In this document: piece after piece, positions 44,330 through 54,332 of the stretch
Layout: every line of letters starts with the position of its first letter
How positions within the stretch are numbered: position 1 is the first letter of the stretch
Source: Cladophialophora immunda
Taxonomy: Eukaryota > Ascomycota > Eurotiomycetes > Chaetothyriales > Herpotrichiellaceae
DNA length: 64,000 bases
Assembly (NCBI RefSeq): GCF_000835495.1
Contig: NW_015622546.1
Location: 2,908,955-2,972,954 of the forward strand
Direction of reading: 5' to 3'
Notes under the pieces: model-generated
Told to the model about the DNA's origin: nothing
Seen by the model: the letters and a program-made list of their open reading frames with translations, nothing else
Database searches by the model: none
Position numbers and translations under genes: made by a program

Positions 44330-44640
44330 CATCAGCACCTCGGAAGATGTCCAACAAGCTTTCCCGCCGACAAGGATTCGAACTGGGCGATCCTGGAATT
44401 CCAGAGGTTGGAGCCTGACGGCTAGGAGACGACACCACCAGCTTATGGAGCCCAGGATGTGACTGAGGCAATTGGTCGAAAGGGAAGATGATGTTCTCAA
44501 TATGGGGATGGAGGGTATCTGTCATCCAGAGCCAACCATTTCACCGGGATCAATACCGACAGGAGGCAGGAAATGTAAATGGCAGATGGTTGGATGGCAT
44601 TGGCAGACACCTGAGCGAAAGTCTGCTTGAAACCCATTAT
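44330..44640 (+). repeat. Repeat A copy (sense, with upstream part)
   Basis: Contains CCGACAAGGATTCGAACTGG, GGAATTCCAGAGGTTGGAGC, then TTCTCAATATGGGGATGGAG and AGAGCCAACCATTTCACCGG. Together with the copies at 27400 and 47455 it defines the upstream portion of the family. Confidence 0.75.
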
Positions 44641-46000
44641 CTCCCAGGTAAAGGCCTATAAGAGACTTATCGAAGCACGCTTATACCGCATGGCGATAGT
44701 GACGTAGGTAGCGTAGGGAATAATTCGAGACCACCAGAATCATCTTAGTTTACTGTTGACAAATCTGACTTTTCGGGACCTTCGTTTCAACGTCGATGAG
44801 TCCAGGTCAAGGCTACTGAGAAATCTAATCTGAGCACGTGACCGGACTAGAGGCGCGCGAGGAACTACTTAATTGTAGCCGCGACCAGTAACTCGATTAA
44901 GATCCTATACGATCGCATTATGGTGGGCCCTATCTCGATCCTAAAGATAGATAAGTACACCGATAGCAACCCCTATGAACTACTGACTAGGGTCTGGGAC
45001 GAGTTTAGGAACTCGTAAGGTAGCCGCGTAGGCATTAACTAGTACGGGTGGCAGCTACGTTTACGGTCACGATCACGAACCTCAACATTAATATAAGACT
45101 GTAGTGTTAGAGCTCTGAGATAAGTGCCAGAAAAATACGCCGTCCCACGTTTAACAGATATCTACCTCTCGGCCCAACTCGAAATGGAGGAGACTTTACG
45201 TTATGATTTTCATGTTCAAAAAGGACCTTATTATGAGAGTATATACTAGGTCGAACTTTATTCCGTACATAGAGAGGCTTATAGATTTAACTTCCCAACA
45301 GATTGCGTAACGGTCGAGAGTTAGTCCAAATCAGCCGATTCTATTTTCTCACTAGCGGTAGATTTACCAATAGAATCAACCGAAACAGGATATGTCACCT
45401 TTCCAGGGAATAGAGACTAATCTAGTAAACAGTAATTAACAATATTTTCTAAACAGACTAGGCTCATCGGAAAGGGCGGTGGTAGGCTAGACGACCTATA
45501 ACAAGTGTAAGCATATTTCAGAAAATCAGAAACTTAAATACTTATTCCGGTTAATAGTTAGTCCTCGAGCCATATGCTAACCCCTACAATCAAAGTTTAG
45601 ACTCTACGACAGCCTAATACGACTAAGAGTTACAGAGTGAACCTATAATGCAAGTCGACTTTATAATTTTAAAGCGTATATCTTCAACAGCTTCGGCATG
45701 ACTCCCTCCGTCGGAAGACGATGGACTACGGGGCGATTCGTAGCGAGAGCCCGCTAAGCAGGACGACTTACAATGGTTACGATCAGAAACGATATCACCT
45801 CGTGTTAAGCCAGTCTGCAATTTTACCTAGCCGAAATCCCTACAACTTATTCAGTTAGGACTTCGCTTACGCACCTCTATCAAGACAGATGTAAGTGTTC
45901 GAAGCTCCCAGCCTCAACATCATATCGAGAGAGAGTAGTTCTGCAAACCGCCTAGAAGGTTCTGCATTAGCTCTTAGTTAAGTCTTAAGCTCCTCGTCCT
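44641..46000. other. TAG/CTA-rich block without open frames (RIP-like)
   Basis: Dense in TAG, CTA, TAA and TTA trinucleotides in all frames, with few CAG/CTG. Short stretches still read like coding sequence between stops (for example LKIDKYTDSNPYELLTRVWD near 44940). This is what C-to-T change at CpA, the signature of repeat-induced point mutation, would leave from a coding repeat. The source element was not recognised. Confidence 0.5.
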
Positions 46001-46504
46001 AGACAGTGTGCCAGGCGGCGAAATAAAGTGTCAAATGGAGCGCCCATCTGTAAAGATGTTTTTCCATACCTGCTACTGCCATCATTGCCGACAGAATGTT
46101 CAGAAAGGCGCATCGCGCACTCCCCAAGGATACAGCCATCCAACGAAAGAAACCCAACACAAGTCCAAAACGCCACATATAGCTTTGAACCGATCACTCC
46201 TAGCTGGCAACATTCGCAAAGCTCCATCGGTTTGTCGAGGAGGACCGATCAATCGAGACGGTGGTTCATGTATTAGTGAACTGCCCCAATTCGAGGACGC
46301 TCAGATAGCGGCTACAGAAGAAGGTAGGTGACGCAATGTACAGCATCGCATTTATGCTCGGGGGTTGAGGCAGGCGGCCTACCAGTTAAACCAGCAAGTA
46401 AACAGCCAGGCGAGCTTCCACACATGCATCCCTAGCAGAGATGAGGTGGGGGGGATCGTTTTCTCCCGGCCGTAGAGTCGATACAGTACGATGGCGAGAA
46501 AACG
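46001..46504. other. Intergenic or possible gene end
   Basis: Two overlapping frames (46008-46331 and 46028-46276) end near a GTAGGT donor-like site, but no complete model could be made. The stretch borders the TAG-rich block. Confidence 0.35.
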
Positions 46505-47225
46505 TCAGTTATAGTGATAGTTAGGGCCAAGGATCAAGCAGGTTGTGACCTCGCCGCTTTTTGCTTCCTTTCTATACGAGGCGGCAGCTCAAATGATAGC
46601 CATCTCTAGCCCAGATATGCGATCCTTCATTCTGAGAATATCCTTTCGACGAACGTCGTCGTGGGTATCAACCGGTTGGTCATCGCCCAGCACAATCTGG
46701 TTGTCTAGAAGAATGCATCAGCATGCACCGTTCACATACACGCACGACATAGTACCAACCTTGAGTAGCACCGAGCTAGCAATCCTCAGTGGTTCTTTGA
46801 CGACCTTTAGTTCATTTAGGTCGATTTTGGAAACTTTTCTCATCCTCCCGCTTGCAATCCTTTGCAGAACTATTTGTCGTCATATGGGGTCTCTTTTTGT
46901 AGGCTCCGCAGCAAGGTCGAAACTGGTCCGCGTTTGTAGGGCACTGCCAATTTGGATGGAGATCATTGCCGCAAAATTTGCACTCGAAGGTCTCTTCCGC
47001 AGGCATATCGCCTCTGGATTGCTCGGTGGACATTTGACAGGTAGTGGGAAGTTGAGAACTTTTCTGGTGTGCTTGTACGTAAAAGGCATAAAGGATAGAG
47101 CCGAGGCGAATACGGTTGATATAGTTGAATTTCGTGTGTAGGGCTCCAAGCTCAGCCCCCCTACAGCCAGAACTTGACCAGGAGGGCCGCAGAGAGGACA
47201 ATACCCATCATCCACATAGGGACAT
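46505..47225 (-). pseudogene. Cysteine-rich gene relic (copy 2)
   Basis: Diverged duplicate of the gene at 28071-28745. On the minus strand it reads VDDGYCPLCG, then GDMPAEETFECKFCGND, then FRPCCGAYKKRPH. A TGA replaces the serine codon TCG that follows RPK in copy 1, truncating the protein, and the intron region carries an extra piece of about 50 nt. Both copies keep the CxxC pattern. The 5' part beyond CPLC does not match copy 1. Confidence 0.6.
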
Positions 47226-47454
47226 CTTCCGTGTTCGTATACGTAAGCTCATGCACTGATGGCCCCCGAGTGACTTTGGCCACTTATGGGTTACGCTTGT
47301 ACTTCCAAGAGAAGGATAAACAATGGGAAAATGCAACCCCTGTTATTGGGACAGGACTGGGTGTGTTGCAGGAGAGCCCGAATAGTAGGGCCTTTTCGAC
47401 GCTGCAGCCACGTCAACTTCTCCGCCTGCTACCAAGGCTACCAACCGACTTTCA

Positions 47455-47890
47455 AAGGGTGGTTGCCATGATGGTCACCGCACAGGCAACAACGATGACC
47501 AGCCTCTCAACCGGTGAGGCATTTAATGGTTTAAAGCACAGTGAGGTCCAGGCTTGGTACAGGTTTTCGCTCAGTGGTGTATTAAGACCAGCGGACCATT
47601 TGCCCCTGACACTTCCTGCCTCCCTGTCGGTATTGCGCTCTGGGAAATGGTTGGCTCTCGATGATCGATAACAGCCACCCTTCAGTTTCATCATCTGCTC
47701 TCTCGACGAGTTGCCTTAGTCACACCCTGGACTCCACAAGTTGAGGGATTGGTGGTGTCCACCCCTCGCCTCCCATCCACATGTTAGCGGCAATTGGGTG
47801 TCAAGCTCCAGCCTCTGAAATTCCTGATCATTCAGTCAAAGATGTTGTCGTATTCGAACCCTTGTCGGCAGAAAGGTTTACTGAACGTTT
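47455..47890 (-). repeat. Repeat A copy (antisense, long)
   Basis: The longest copy found. The + strand shows CAACAACGATGACCAGCCTC, GAGGCATTTAATGGTTTAAA, CTTCCTGCCTCCCTGTCGGT, GAAATGGTTGGCTCTCGATG, CGACGAGTTGCCTTAGTCAC, then CAAGCTCCAGCCTCTGAAAT and CGAACCCTTGTCGGCAGAAA. Confidence 0.8.
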
Positions 47891-48844
47891 TCCGGAGGTG
47901 CTGATATTCCGGCTGATGCTCATCACGCAAATTTTGCGAGGAGAGTTCCAGGGAAAGCATCAAGGTCTAGTGCTCGTGCATCGACAGCCCCTGAAGGACA
48001 AGGACAAGTTTCACCTTATCAGTTGCGCCGCTAAGAACACCGTGGCAGTCAGGCCGAGTAACTTGAAAGTCAACTTGAATCATATTTTTAAAGCGTCACC
48101 GGCGCATCCCAGGAGTCGCGACGCTACATTGAGGTTCAGAAAGAGAAACCCTTTTTCTGCCGAGGTTGTGCGAAGGTTCATACGTCGACTTCTCACTAGC
48201 AACGAATCTTTGTCAGTTACTTGGCTTGCCCTTGCGCCAAAGCCCTCGTTCAGCTCAAGTTAACGTGTAGCCCGAAAGGGCAAAGCGGAAGTATAATCGG
48301 AGAGAATTTATTGTCGCAACGCGAAGGACCTTCTACGGCGGCACAACCTAAAGGCATCCTAGCACAACCTGGACCAGCGAAAGAGATCAACAATGGTGAC
48401 AACTCAGGCCCAGACATGACTATCTCCGAGGTCGATAGGCTATTGGATGTTTCTCAGCCGTCCTTCTTTAATCACCTGAGGCGTCCTTATGTCCTGTGCC
48501 TGTGTGCGCTCCAGGTCTTGGAGCTGGGGAAGGATATCTCGAGCCTGTCGAACTAGGTTCAAAACAATCCACAAAAGTGAGAACCTTGGTCAGTTGTGTA
48601 GATCGAGCCTGTGCATCGATGATCCGTAAGGGTTCATAGGTCCAGCGAGGCCCTGCTGGAGGAGGCAAATTTTTGTATGGTGCCAGGAAGAGCCACCCTC
48701 GAATTCTTCGAATCGTCCCAGTCAAAGACGTTGTCACGCTATGATTCGTTCGCATCAGCTCTTCTTCGACGCCTCTTTCGGTCACGTCTACCTGCAAGGG
48801 CCCGCTGCGTCGTTTGCTCCTCAACGTTAGGACAGGGCATAGGA
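47891..48844. other. Decayed or intergenic sequence
   Basis: No complete gene. The frame open to 48263 on the + strand begins inside repeat A and has no recognised domain. The minus strand reads coding-like pieces with stops, so a relic is possible. Confidence 0.35.
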
Positions 48845-48940
48845 CAGGATATGCTACTCTTGAGCAATCAAGGTATGCCGCTATGCCACCCATAGCGGGG
48901 TCCTACTCCACCAGACATCTCAGTACTATCTCTCGGTAAC
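48845..48940 (+). repeat. Duplicated 3' fragment of the kinase-nuclease chimera
   Basis: About 95 bp similar to 39355-39445: both contain GAGCAATCAAGG, then ATGCCGCTATGCCACC, then TCCTACTC and CCAGACA. It lies next to a repeat A copy. The frame is not preserved. Confidence 0.65.
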
Positions 48941-48984
48941 TAACCGAGCGGTGACCACCCTCTCTTACAATACTGGAGGATGGC

Positions 48985-49150
48985 TGCTATAGTTATCGAG
49001 AGCCAACCATTTCGCAGGCACATACCGACAGTGAGGCAGTAAGTGTCAAAGGTAGATCGTTAGCTGGGATTCGCATTACTGAGCGCCTTGCTGGTTGAGA
49101 GGCTGGTCACGGTTGTTGCCTGCGCGACGACCGTTACGGTGACCACCCTT
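48985..49150 (+). repeat. Repeat A copy (sense, short)
   Basis: Core TCGAGAGCCAACCATTTCGC, then CGACAGTGAGGCAGTAAGTG, then GGTTGAGAGGCTGGTCACGG. It lies about 120 bp upstream of the bZIP-C2H2 gene start. Confidence 0.75.
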
Positions 49151-49266
49151 GAAAGTTATTGGGCTGAAAGACGACGTTACAACCAGCAAAACAAATAAGA
49201 GTCTGTAGAGATATAGGCGGAACAATGTCCTGGGCATAGTGAGTGAAATCTCTCAATCAGCCAAGC

Positions 49267-50595
49267 ATGTCGTTAGCTGGCGTCTCCTCCGCCACCATCA
49301 GTGACCTTGATAGTTACATCTTCGACGACTACCAGTTCTCTTTCGACTCTAGTTATATCCTTCAAGACGAGGCCTTTAGCTTTGACCCACCACAGAATCA
49401 CTCAGCACTCAATGACTACCAAGTCTACAGCCAATCCAACGACTATCCTATGTCGAAATGGCCTGAGTTCGAGCGTGTGGATGACTTAAAGCCATCTACA
49501 GAGAATCAAGTGAAGCTCGGCTCATGCGACATAGACATATTCAATAGTCAGGTAGCACCGCCACGTTCCAACTCTGCTGCCAGCACCGGCTCCAAAGAGG
49601 ACAAATTATCTCTCAAGCCTCAACCGTCCCAACCACTACGAAAGCCAGGGAAAGGTCGGCCGAGGAACTCGGAGGTAGCCATTACTCCTTCCAAGACAAC
49701 AACAACAGCGGGGCGCAAGCGAAAACCCACGCGAAAGTCACCCACCACCAGCGAAGTAGGAGACTCGCCAGAAGAGAAGCGGAAACAGTGGCTCGAAAAG
49801 AACAGACTGACTGTTGCAAAGTGCAGAAACAACAAGAAAGAGAGGACGGAAAATTTACAACGTGACTTGCGGGAGAAAGAAGATAAGAATGCGTGCCTCA
49901 AGGAGCAGGTGATGCTTATGAAGGACGAGATCCAACAGATGAATGCGATCCTTGTTGCACATGCAAACTACGAAGGATGCAAGTTTCGCGAAGAGACCCA
50001 GGCCCAGCTCAATGCCCTCACCAACGACTTTTCCACCGCCCACCAGCCATCCTTCCAAGAAACCATTCTCCATCTGCCTTGGGCCAATTCCATGGGCTAC
50101 AATCAGGAGCTACAGAAGAAAGAGAGGTTGATGGCGCCGGACCACCGGGAGAATATGATGGCCGACCAAGATGGACGCATCGAGCCTCTCACCTCGAACA
50201 CTGGGGACAATTCGCCATGCATGCAGAAACAGTGCGCGCCTGTTCACAGTCCTCAACCGCCCGCTCTCTGGAATCAAATTCATCCTTACCCTTTTGTGGA
50301 CCAGTCGACGCACGGTAATCAGGCTGGTATGCAAGACATCACCCCTGACTTTCCAGCTCGCGTACCCATGATGGAGACAGTGGCGGAGGGAGCGTCGAGA
50401 TATCGATGCGACCATATTCATCCCCAAACGGGCAAACCTTGTAACTTGGGCTTCTCTCAGCGCCAGAATCTTACGCGGCATAAGAGAACCATTCACGAGG
50501 TCGATAAGCTGCGGTGCCACCTGTGCAAGAACACCTTTGGGCGAGGCGACTCGTTACTCCGCCACACACGCATGGTTCACTTAGACGACGAGTAG
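49267..50595 (+). CDS. Transcription factor combining a bZIP and C2H2 zinc fingers
   Basis: Intronless frame of 442 residues from ATG 49267 (MSLAGVSSATISDLDSY). Residues about 120-170 are basic with an AT-hook-like KGRPRN. The bZIP follows: basic region EKNRLTVAKCRNNKKE with the N-x3-A-x2-C-R pattern of ATF/CREB-type factors, then a leucine-zipper-like helix (LQRDLREKEDKNACLKEQV to MNAILVAH). Near the C-terminus are two C2H2 units: YRCDHIHPQTGKPCNLGF with RQNLTRHKRTIH, and RCHLCKNTFGRGDSLLRH with TRMVH. Both domains look intact. The pairing of these two DNA-binding types in one protein is unusual. Targets are unknown. Confidence 0.85.
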   Translation: MSLAGVSSATISDLDSYIFDDYQFSFDSSYILQDEAFSFDPPQNHSALNDYQVYSQSNDYPMSKWPEFERVDDLKPSTENQVKLGSCDIDIFNSQVAPPRSNSAASTGSKEDKLSLKPQPSQPLRKPGKGRPRNSEVAITPSKTTTTAGRKRKPTRKSPTTSEVGDSPEEKRKQWLEKNRLTVAKCRNNKKERTENLQRDLREKEDKNACLKEQVMLMKDEIQQMNAILVAHANYEGCKFREETQAQLNALTNDFSTAHQPSFQETILHLPWANSMGYNQELQKKERLMAPDHRENMMADQDGRIEPLTSNTGDNSPCMQKQCAPVHSPQPPALWNQIHPYPFVDQSTHGNQAGMQDITPDFPARVPMMETVAEGASRYRCDHIHPQTGKPCNLGFSQRQNLTRHKRTIHEVDKLRCHLCKNTFGRGDSLLRHTRMVHLDDE

Positions 50596-51393
50596 GTGGA
50601 CAAGCGAAAGCGTAAGAGAACGGCTAGAGCTTTTGAGCTCTAACGGGGAATTTGGCAGATCGCGGCGAAGAAACCATGGTACTGGTTACAAGACAGGCAG
50701 CCGCTATCACTATGGACAGCCAGGCGAAGGAGTAAGCTAGTTAGGCCACATATCCAGAAAGGATCACGACTTTATCGACAATCGATATAGGGACGTATGT
50801 GAGCCAGCCAATGTGAACTTAAATGAATATTCGTGGCAGGCACCTAAGTCAACTGGTGCAGAGTCATCAGACTGTAAAGCAACTCGTCGAAAGGAGAGAA
50901 GATGTTCTCAATATGGGGATGGAGAGTATCTGTCGCCGCCTTCCTCTTTCAGCAACGAGGATGAAGACAACTACTTGTGCATCATCTGCGGGTATCCCTT
51001 CCAGTAACGTCCCAACTCAAGCAGATGGGGAGACCTCCCTTGCTTGGCGAGAGTTACATGATCAGTCGCCTGCTTCATATGGTGTTGAAACCTTCAATGG
51101 TTATGTCGGCAACACTTTACACAGGCAGGTTATCATTTTCAATCTCTTTGCTGCTCCTTGTGTCCCTATCGCAGCCTGGTCACGTGCCAAGAATGTTCAG
51201 TCAACTGAGACGAACTGTAAAAGCAGCCACAGCTCCTGTTCTTTGTGGTATAGTGTCAAACGATCGACCCTTTGCTGCTTCAACCACATCAAAAAGTCAA
51301 AGGAGACGTAACCAACGCACCCTCAACTCAACAATCTTTTGCATCCCTTTCTAACAAGCATGAGGAGAAAGCCTGGCAATATATCCCACCCTC
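50596..51393. other. Intergenic with repeat A fragment
   Basis: No supported gene. A sense piece of repeat A is at about 50875-50945 (CAACTCGTCGAAAGGAGAGA, then TTCTCAATATGGGGATGGAG). A + frame through 51311 has no recognisable family. Confidence 0.45.
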
Positions 51394-52457
51394 ATGATTG
51401 TGCGCAGCAGGAGAACGCTGCTCTACTCACTGGGAGTGATGATGCTCCTGATATACATTCTGCATCTGTGGAAGACGCCCTCGCGGCCGTTGCCGCCCAT
51501 GCCAGGCACCTACCAATACTTCTCGGAGATCAACTTCGAGTACTACACACATAGCTTCGGCGCTATCAGTCATTGTGATCCGAGGTTTGCACCCTCCCAG
51601 GCTCCGGGCATCGATGAAATGAAGAAGGCGCTGTTCGCGCTGATGAAGACGTACGCCACAACGATGAAGGAGCTTCACGCCGAGAGTTGGATCGCTCACG
51701 GCACCTTGTTGGGGTGGCACTGGAACCAGAAGATTTTACCCTGGGACAACGATATCGACGTCCAGGTGTCGATAGAAACACTGGCGGCGCTGGCTGCCGC
51801 CTACAACATGAGCGAGTACCAGTACCCGGTGGCTGGGGAGGACAGGCCTCGAACCTATCTTTTGGATATCAACCCGCATTACACCATCGCGTCACCACGC
51901 GACGTGGCGAACAAGATCGACGGCCGCTGGATCGACACCACCAACGGTAAATATATCGATATCACCGCCGTCCACGTCAGCCCGGGAAAGACGGAACATA
52001 CTTCGTTCGACCAGTGCGTTTTCTTCTCCAAGGATGGTCATCGATACCGAGTATGTATCAAAATCGCAACCACTGTCCCTTCCCCCTCTCCTCTCCGGGG
52101 GGCTCAGGGCGGCTCACCCCCTCTCTTCCCCCTACCCCCAAGCGCCCCCGGGGGCCGGGGGGCCTGGGGGTCCCCTCTTCGGGCTTGAAATGGACGAATA
52201 TGGAGCTAACGGCGTCGAGCCAAAGAGGGAAGATTTGTTCCCCTTACAGGATACCACTTTCGAAGGCATTGACGTCAAAGTCCCGCGCGACCCAGCCAAG
52301 ATTCTAGCCGAGGAGTATGGGAAGAGGTCACTGACCAAAACGCGCTTCCATTGGTACGATACATCTTAGCGCTGCTTCTCTGTGCTCTCAAGTCTTTCTA
52401 ATATTGGCTCACAGGCACCGGTTCAACAAAGCCTCGAGACTATGGGAAGCCGAGTAG
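51394..52457 (+). CDS. LicD-family protein (Mnn4-like phosphotransferase), type II membrane
   Basis: Exons 51394-52050, 52226-52353 and 52415-52457 (introns 52051-52225 and 52354-52414) close in phase to 275 residues. A short cytosolic N-terminus precedes one membrane anchor (about residues 8-25), as in Golgi type II enzymes. The LicD signature is clear: AESWIAHGTLLGWHWNQKIL, then PWDNDIDVQVS with the metal-binding Asp pair, LDINPHYTIA, DGRWIDTTNGKYIDITA and later FPLQDTTFEGI, ending FHWHRFNKASRLWEAE. Fungal members are linked to mannosylphosphate transfer on glycans. The first intron is long and contains a G/C-run segment. Its acceptor AAAG is weak, so that junction is approximate. Confidence 0.82.
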
Positions 52458-52812
52458 GCTGGGGGTGGTTGTGTCTGGAGACCTCCGGCAGGCCAATCGA
52501 TCCACCACACCCCGATCTGGTGTCAGTGATCCTCTCTCACGAGCACAATCCCCGCGCCAGATGAACCCCCGTGATGCCAGCACCAAGCTACTCGGATCAG
52601 AGGCTCACTAGTCACCACGGTATGATGGCAACCCCCTTCATATACAACCGGGTGCCCCTCAAGGACGGCTGTGACGACCACTCCGTCCGCATTACACCCA
52701 TGAACAGAATGACAAACCTTCGAAAGAGGAAAGAAAATGGTACACGACTGCGGGGGGGAGGGAGTGTGATAGGGAAACTATGGCGATGACAATGACAATA
52801 ACCGCCCCGAAC
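52458..52812. other. Intergenic between convergent genes
   Basis: Nothing supported in this stretch. Confidence 0.5.
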
Positions 52813-53169
52813 TCAGCGCATGCCAAACAACATACACTTGCAAGTACCTCCACACTTGGCCCGACGCCCTTCTCGCTCAATCCAATCTCTACGAGCCAGC
52901 ATAAGCGAATGATCTCGAATGTAGCGAACAATTTCGAATCTCTCCCTCATCAATCCTCGAGGAGACAGAGGAATAGGTCCCTTTCGCGCGTCTGACAGCC
53001 GTTCAATGTCCTCCCGATCTCGTTGATGTTGGGTTCGTCTCAATGTAGACATTATTGTGCATCGAGTAGCCAGACCTTGTCGGCAGAGTGAGTGAATGAA
53101 TGAACGGGACGCAGCGCAAGGCGTAGGAGGCGTATCAAAAGGGTTTTGGCCAGGACAGAGTAAAGACAT
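52813..53169 (-). CDS. Small basic hypothetical protein
   Basis: A 118-residue frame from ATG 53169, with a second ATG at 53052 that would give 79 residues. The C-terminal 79 residues are strongly charged and helical (RDREDIERLSDARKG, then RERFEIVRYIRDHSLMLARR) and end with a CGGTCKC cluster. No family recognised. It could be a real small gene or an exon of one. Confidence 0.4.
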   Translation of the reverse strand: MSLLCPGQNPFDTPPTPCAASRSFIHSLCRQGLATRCTIMSTLRRTQHQRDREDIERLSDARKGPIPLSPRGLMRERFEIVRYIRDHSLMLARRDWIEREGRRAKCGGTCKCMLFGMR

Positions 53170-53708
53170 GTTGTTAGGCGTTGGCCCCCACGTTACACCA
53201 GCCAGGCAGATGTTGTCACTAACACATTCCCTAGCGCCCTAGGAGACCGGGATTCCAGGCGCTTGAAAATTTGACCCAATCACGAGAAGTTCCAACACTT
53301 GCGGTGGTTAAGCTGTGCAAGAAGGTGTGGCCACAGCAGTCCATGGTCACCTTTAACACGGTGAAAACAATATATTGAATTCAATCCGCCAGAGGGGGCA
53401 CATTTGCTGTTGCGCTACAGCGTTGGTGCAAGGCAGCGTGGCGGCTGCGCAGAGAGCAGGCACGGGGATGGGGGCTGAAATTTGTCGCGCGGGGAAATGA
53501 TGAGTAAAATAATAGCAAATTGTAGGAACTGCTTTCAAATGATGCAGCTGCAAGATTGACGTGGTCGCGTAAATCGGATGGTTGCCCAATGCATAACAAT
53601 ACGAATCCACGAGCAGCATTGGGCCGACATAGAACTGTTGCAGGTTAGACAGCCTCGTCCAATTTGGCTCCGGACCTCATATACGTCTGGCCCATGGCTA
53701 ACGCCCCT
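53170..53708. other. Intergenic
   Basis: No supported gene. Confidence 0.5.
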
Positions 53709-54332
53709 CTACTCACTACTGCTATCGATTGAGAGGACTTCCGTTGCCTTGTCGTCATCTCCAGGCGCAGCAGGGGGTGTACTCTCCGGCTCGAGGTAGA
53801 TTTTTCGAATGTCACCCTCTTTGACGACCCGCCTACACATAGGGCAGGTCTTTTCGCCGCCGCCAGGAGGCCACTGATCTAAGCAATCATCGCAAAACCC
53901 GTGGCCACACTTGGTCACAACATTTTTGAAGCTGTCAAAGCAGATATCACACAGCAGATGGCTGACCCGTTCCAACTTCTCCCGTTTGGCTTCCAGATCG
54001 TTGCTCAGTTCTTGGTTGCGGAGGCGGAGCAATTTATTTTCTTTTTGATACTGTTGCAGGTTGTTGTTCTGCCTTCGAAGCTTCTCTCGGAGAGTCGCAG
54101 TATGTCGTTGGAGGCGTGACAGCTTTTGGTCGTGCTGAGTGGTGAGATTTTCGATTTCTTCCTGTTTGGCGAGTAATTCGGTCTTATATTGTCGCTCCCG
54201 CCTCACGATAACTCCAAATTTCCTCCTAATATCCAAGGCGAAATCTAAAATGCCGCTGCTTTCATCCCTGATGTCGTAATCTGAATCATAGACAGACTGA
54301 CTGGCTTCGAAGGGCGACGGCGCTCTAGGCAT
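53709..54332 (-). CDS. RING-finger coiled-coil protein (putative E3 ubiquitin ligase)
   Basis: Single exon, 207 residues, from ATG 54332. Residues about 45-125 form a long coiled coil (LLAKQEEIENLTTQHDQKL, then LREKLRRQNNNLQQYQKENK). Residues 127-170 form a C3HC4 RING: CDICFDSF, KCGHGFCDDCLDQW, then TCPMCRRVV. The C-terminus is acidic and Ser-rich. This layout suits a ubiquitin E3 that oligomerises through the coil. The substrate is unknown. Confidence 0.85.
   Translation of the reverse strand: MPRAPSPFEASQSVYDSDYDIRDESSGILDFALDIRRKFGVIVRRERQYKTELLAKQEEIENLTTQHDQKLSRLQRHTATLREKLRRQNNNLQQYQKENKLLRLRNQELSNDLEAKREKLERVSHLLCDICFDSFKNVVTKCGHGFCDDCLDQWPPGGGEKTCPMCRRVVKEGDIRKIYLEPESTPPAAPGDDDKATEVLSIDSSSE

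Noticed and set aside
44330..44420. Minus-strand GTTCGAATCC looked like a tRNA T-loop
   Set aside because: The bases flanking the loop do not form a T-stem, no acceptor stem pairs, and the sequence is part of repeat A, which has the same motif elsewhere.
44641..46000. Possible mitochondrial insert or centromeric AT-rich DNA
   Set aside because: The block is rich in TAG/CTA rather than uniformly AT-rich, and has coding traces; RIP-like decay explains it better.
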